From the NCBI GenBank assembly GCA_001310415.1, contig BAXE01000020.1, positions 26,907 through 90,906 of the forward strand: DNA of 64,000 nt. The letters are read 5' to 3'. Below the pieces are notes generated by a model. The model was given only the letters and a program-made list of their open reading frames with translations. It was not told the DNA's origin and did not search any database. Position numbers and translations under genes: made by a program. This stretch comes from Enterovibrio sp. JCM 19048 (GTDB taxonomy: Bacteria; Pseudomonadota; Gammaproteobacteria; Enterobacterales; Vibrionaceae). This document shows positions 63,748 through 64,000 of this stretch, one piece after another (positions within the stretch are counted from its first letter, which is position 1; the number at the start of each line of letters is the position of its first letter).

Positions 63748-64000
63748 CACACCTCACGACAGGCATTAGAAAATCCATGGAAATCTCTCGATGTGAGAGT
63801 GATGACGTTAGCTTTCACCAACAAGGCACGGGGCATGAATATGCCTTAGCAGGCCAAGCTGACATATCTTAATAGGGACAGACACTATAAGAAAAGCACA
63901 AATCTGTCATTTTCATCATTTCGAAACCCCGTTCTAACTCTCGGTAATCTGAGCTGAAATCAGTTCGCGGCCACGCTACTTTCAAATCATTGTGAATTTT

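Larger units (their letters stand above)
63564..64000. other. Gene-poor end of the window with strong inverted repeats
   Basis: No supported gene. It contains a 15-bp-stem hairpin (63595-63632) and an 11-bp inverted repeat (63717-63747). Short minus-strand frames of 72-74 codons occur here but lack ribosome sites and recognised domains. Confidence 0.45.

Noticed and set aside
63560..63836. Two minus-strand frames of 72-74 codons as transposase remnants
   Set aside because: No transposase motif, ribosome site or terminal inverted repeats; they read through the hairpins.

Overview
The window comes from the secondary chromosome (chromosome II) of a Vibrionaceae-type gamma-proteobacterium and spans its replication origin. 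Direct evidence: a full-length RctB initiator gene (24585-26567); upstream of it six ATGATCA iterons in exact 23-bp phase next to a DnaA box (24200-24344); a parA2-parB2 pair (21055-23231); and six copies of the palindrome TTTACANTGTAAA, the chromosome-II centromere (parS2) consensus known from Vibrio, spread over 15.6-53.3 kb. Base composition is near 50% GC, which would suit Grimontia, Enterovibrio or Salinivibrio relatives, but genus is inference.

Layout. 0.3-7.3 kb: a PEGA/SUMF1 exported protein, a candidate structured small RNA, a PAS-LuxR regulator, pdxH, and a DctB/DctD-like two-component pair whose regulator has a degenerate AAA+ domain. 7.4-15.6 kb: a Lap-type biofilm adhesin export and retention operon (HlyD/LapC, TolC/LapE, OmpA lipoprotein, LapG protease, LapD c-di-GMP receptor, LapB ABC exporter); the giant adhesin itself is not in the window. 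15.7-21 kb, minus strand: FapA/DUF342, PilZ, PHP phosphatase, tmcA. 21-26.6 kb: parB2, parA2, oriCII, rctB. 27-36.6 kb: an alpha-glucoside type ABC importer with its GH13 glucosidase (aglEFGAK order), a tandem-CDGSH/glutamate-synthase fusion and a second GH13 enzyme. 36.9-42.7 kb: a soluble four-PAS chemoreceptor and the torECA trimethylamine N-oxide respiration operon. 42.8-56.4 kb: SRAP peptidase-like protein, haemoglobin, acetyltransferase, hydrolase, a large chemoreceptor with a 24-aspartate tail encoded by a hexamer microsatellite, two LysR regulators with their divergent partners (DMT transporter, SDR), a GNAT-nitrilase fusion, and small unknown genes. 56.7-61.3 kb: the nitrosative-stress unit hcp-hcr with norR, a sigma-54 promoter and NorR-like sites. 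61.6-64 kb: small unknown genes with an accessory look.

How the parts work together. RctB, ParA2/ParB2 and the iteron and parS2 sites form the replication and segregation centre. LapD, PilZ and possibly the degenerate regulator point to c-di-GMP control of surface attachment. torECA, hcp-hcr/norR and the haemoglobin suit low-oxygen life with nitric-oxide stress.

Quality warning. About half of the genes are interrupted by one or more small indels, nearly all apparent losses of one base in a G, C, A or T run, and translation resumes in the next frame with full family conservation. This pattern is best explained by consensus errors in the assembly, not gene decay. I therefore give one CDS per restored gene and state where each shift lies. 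No tRNA, rRNA, CRISPR array or complete insertion sequence was seen.
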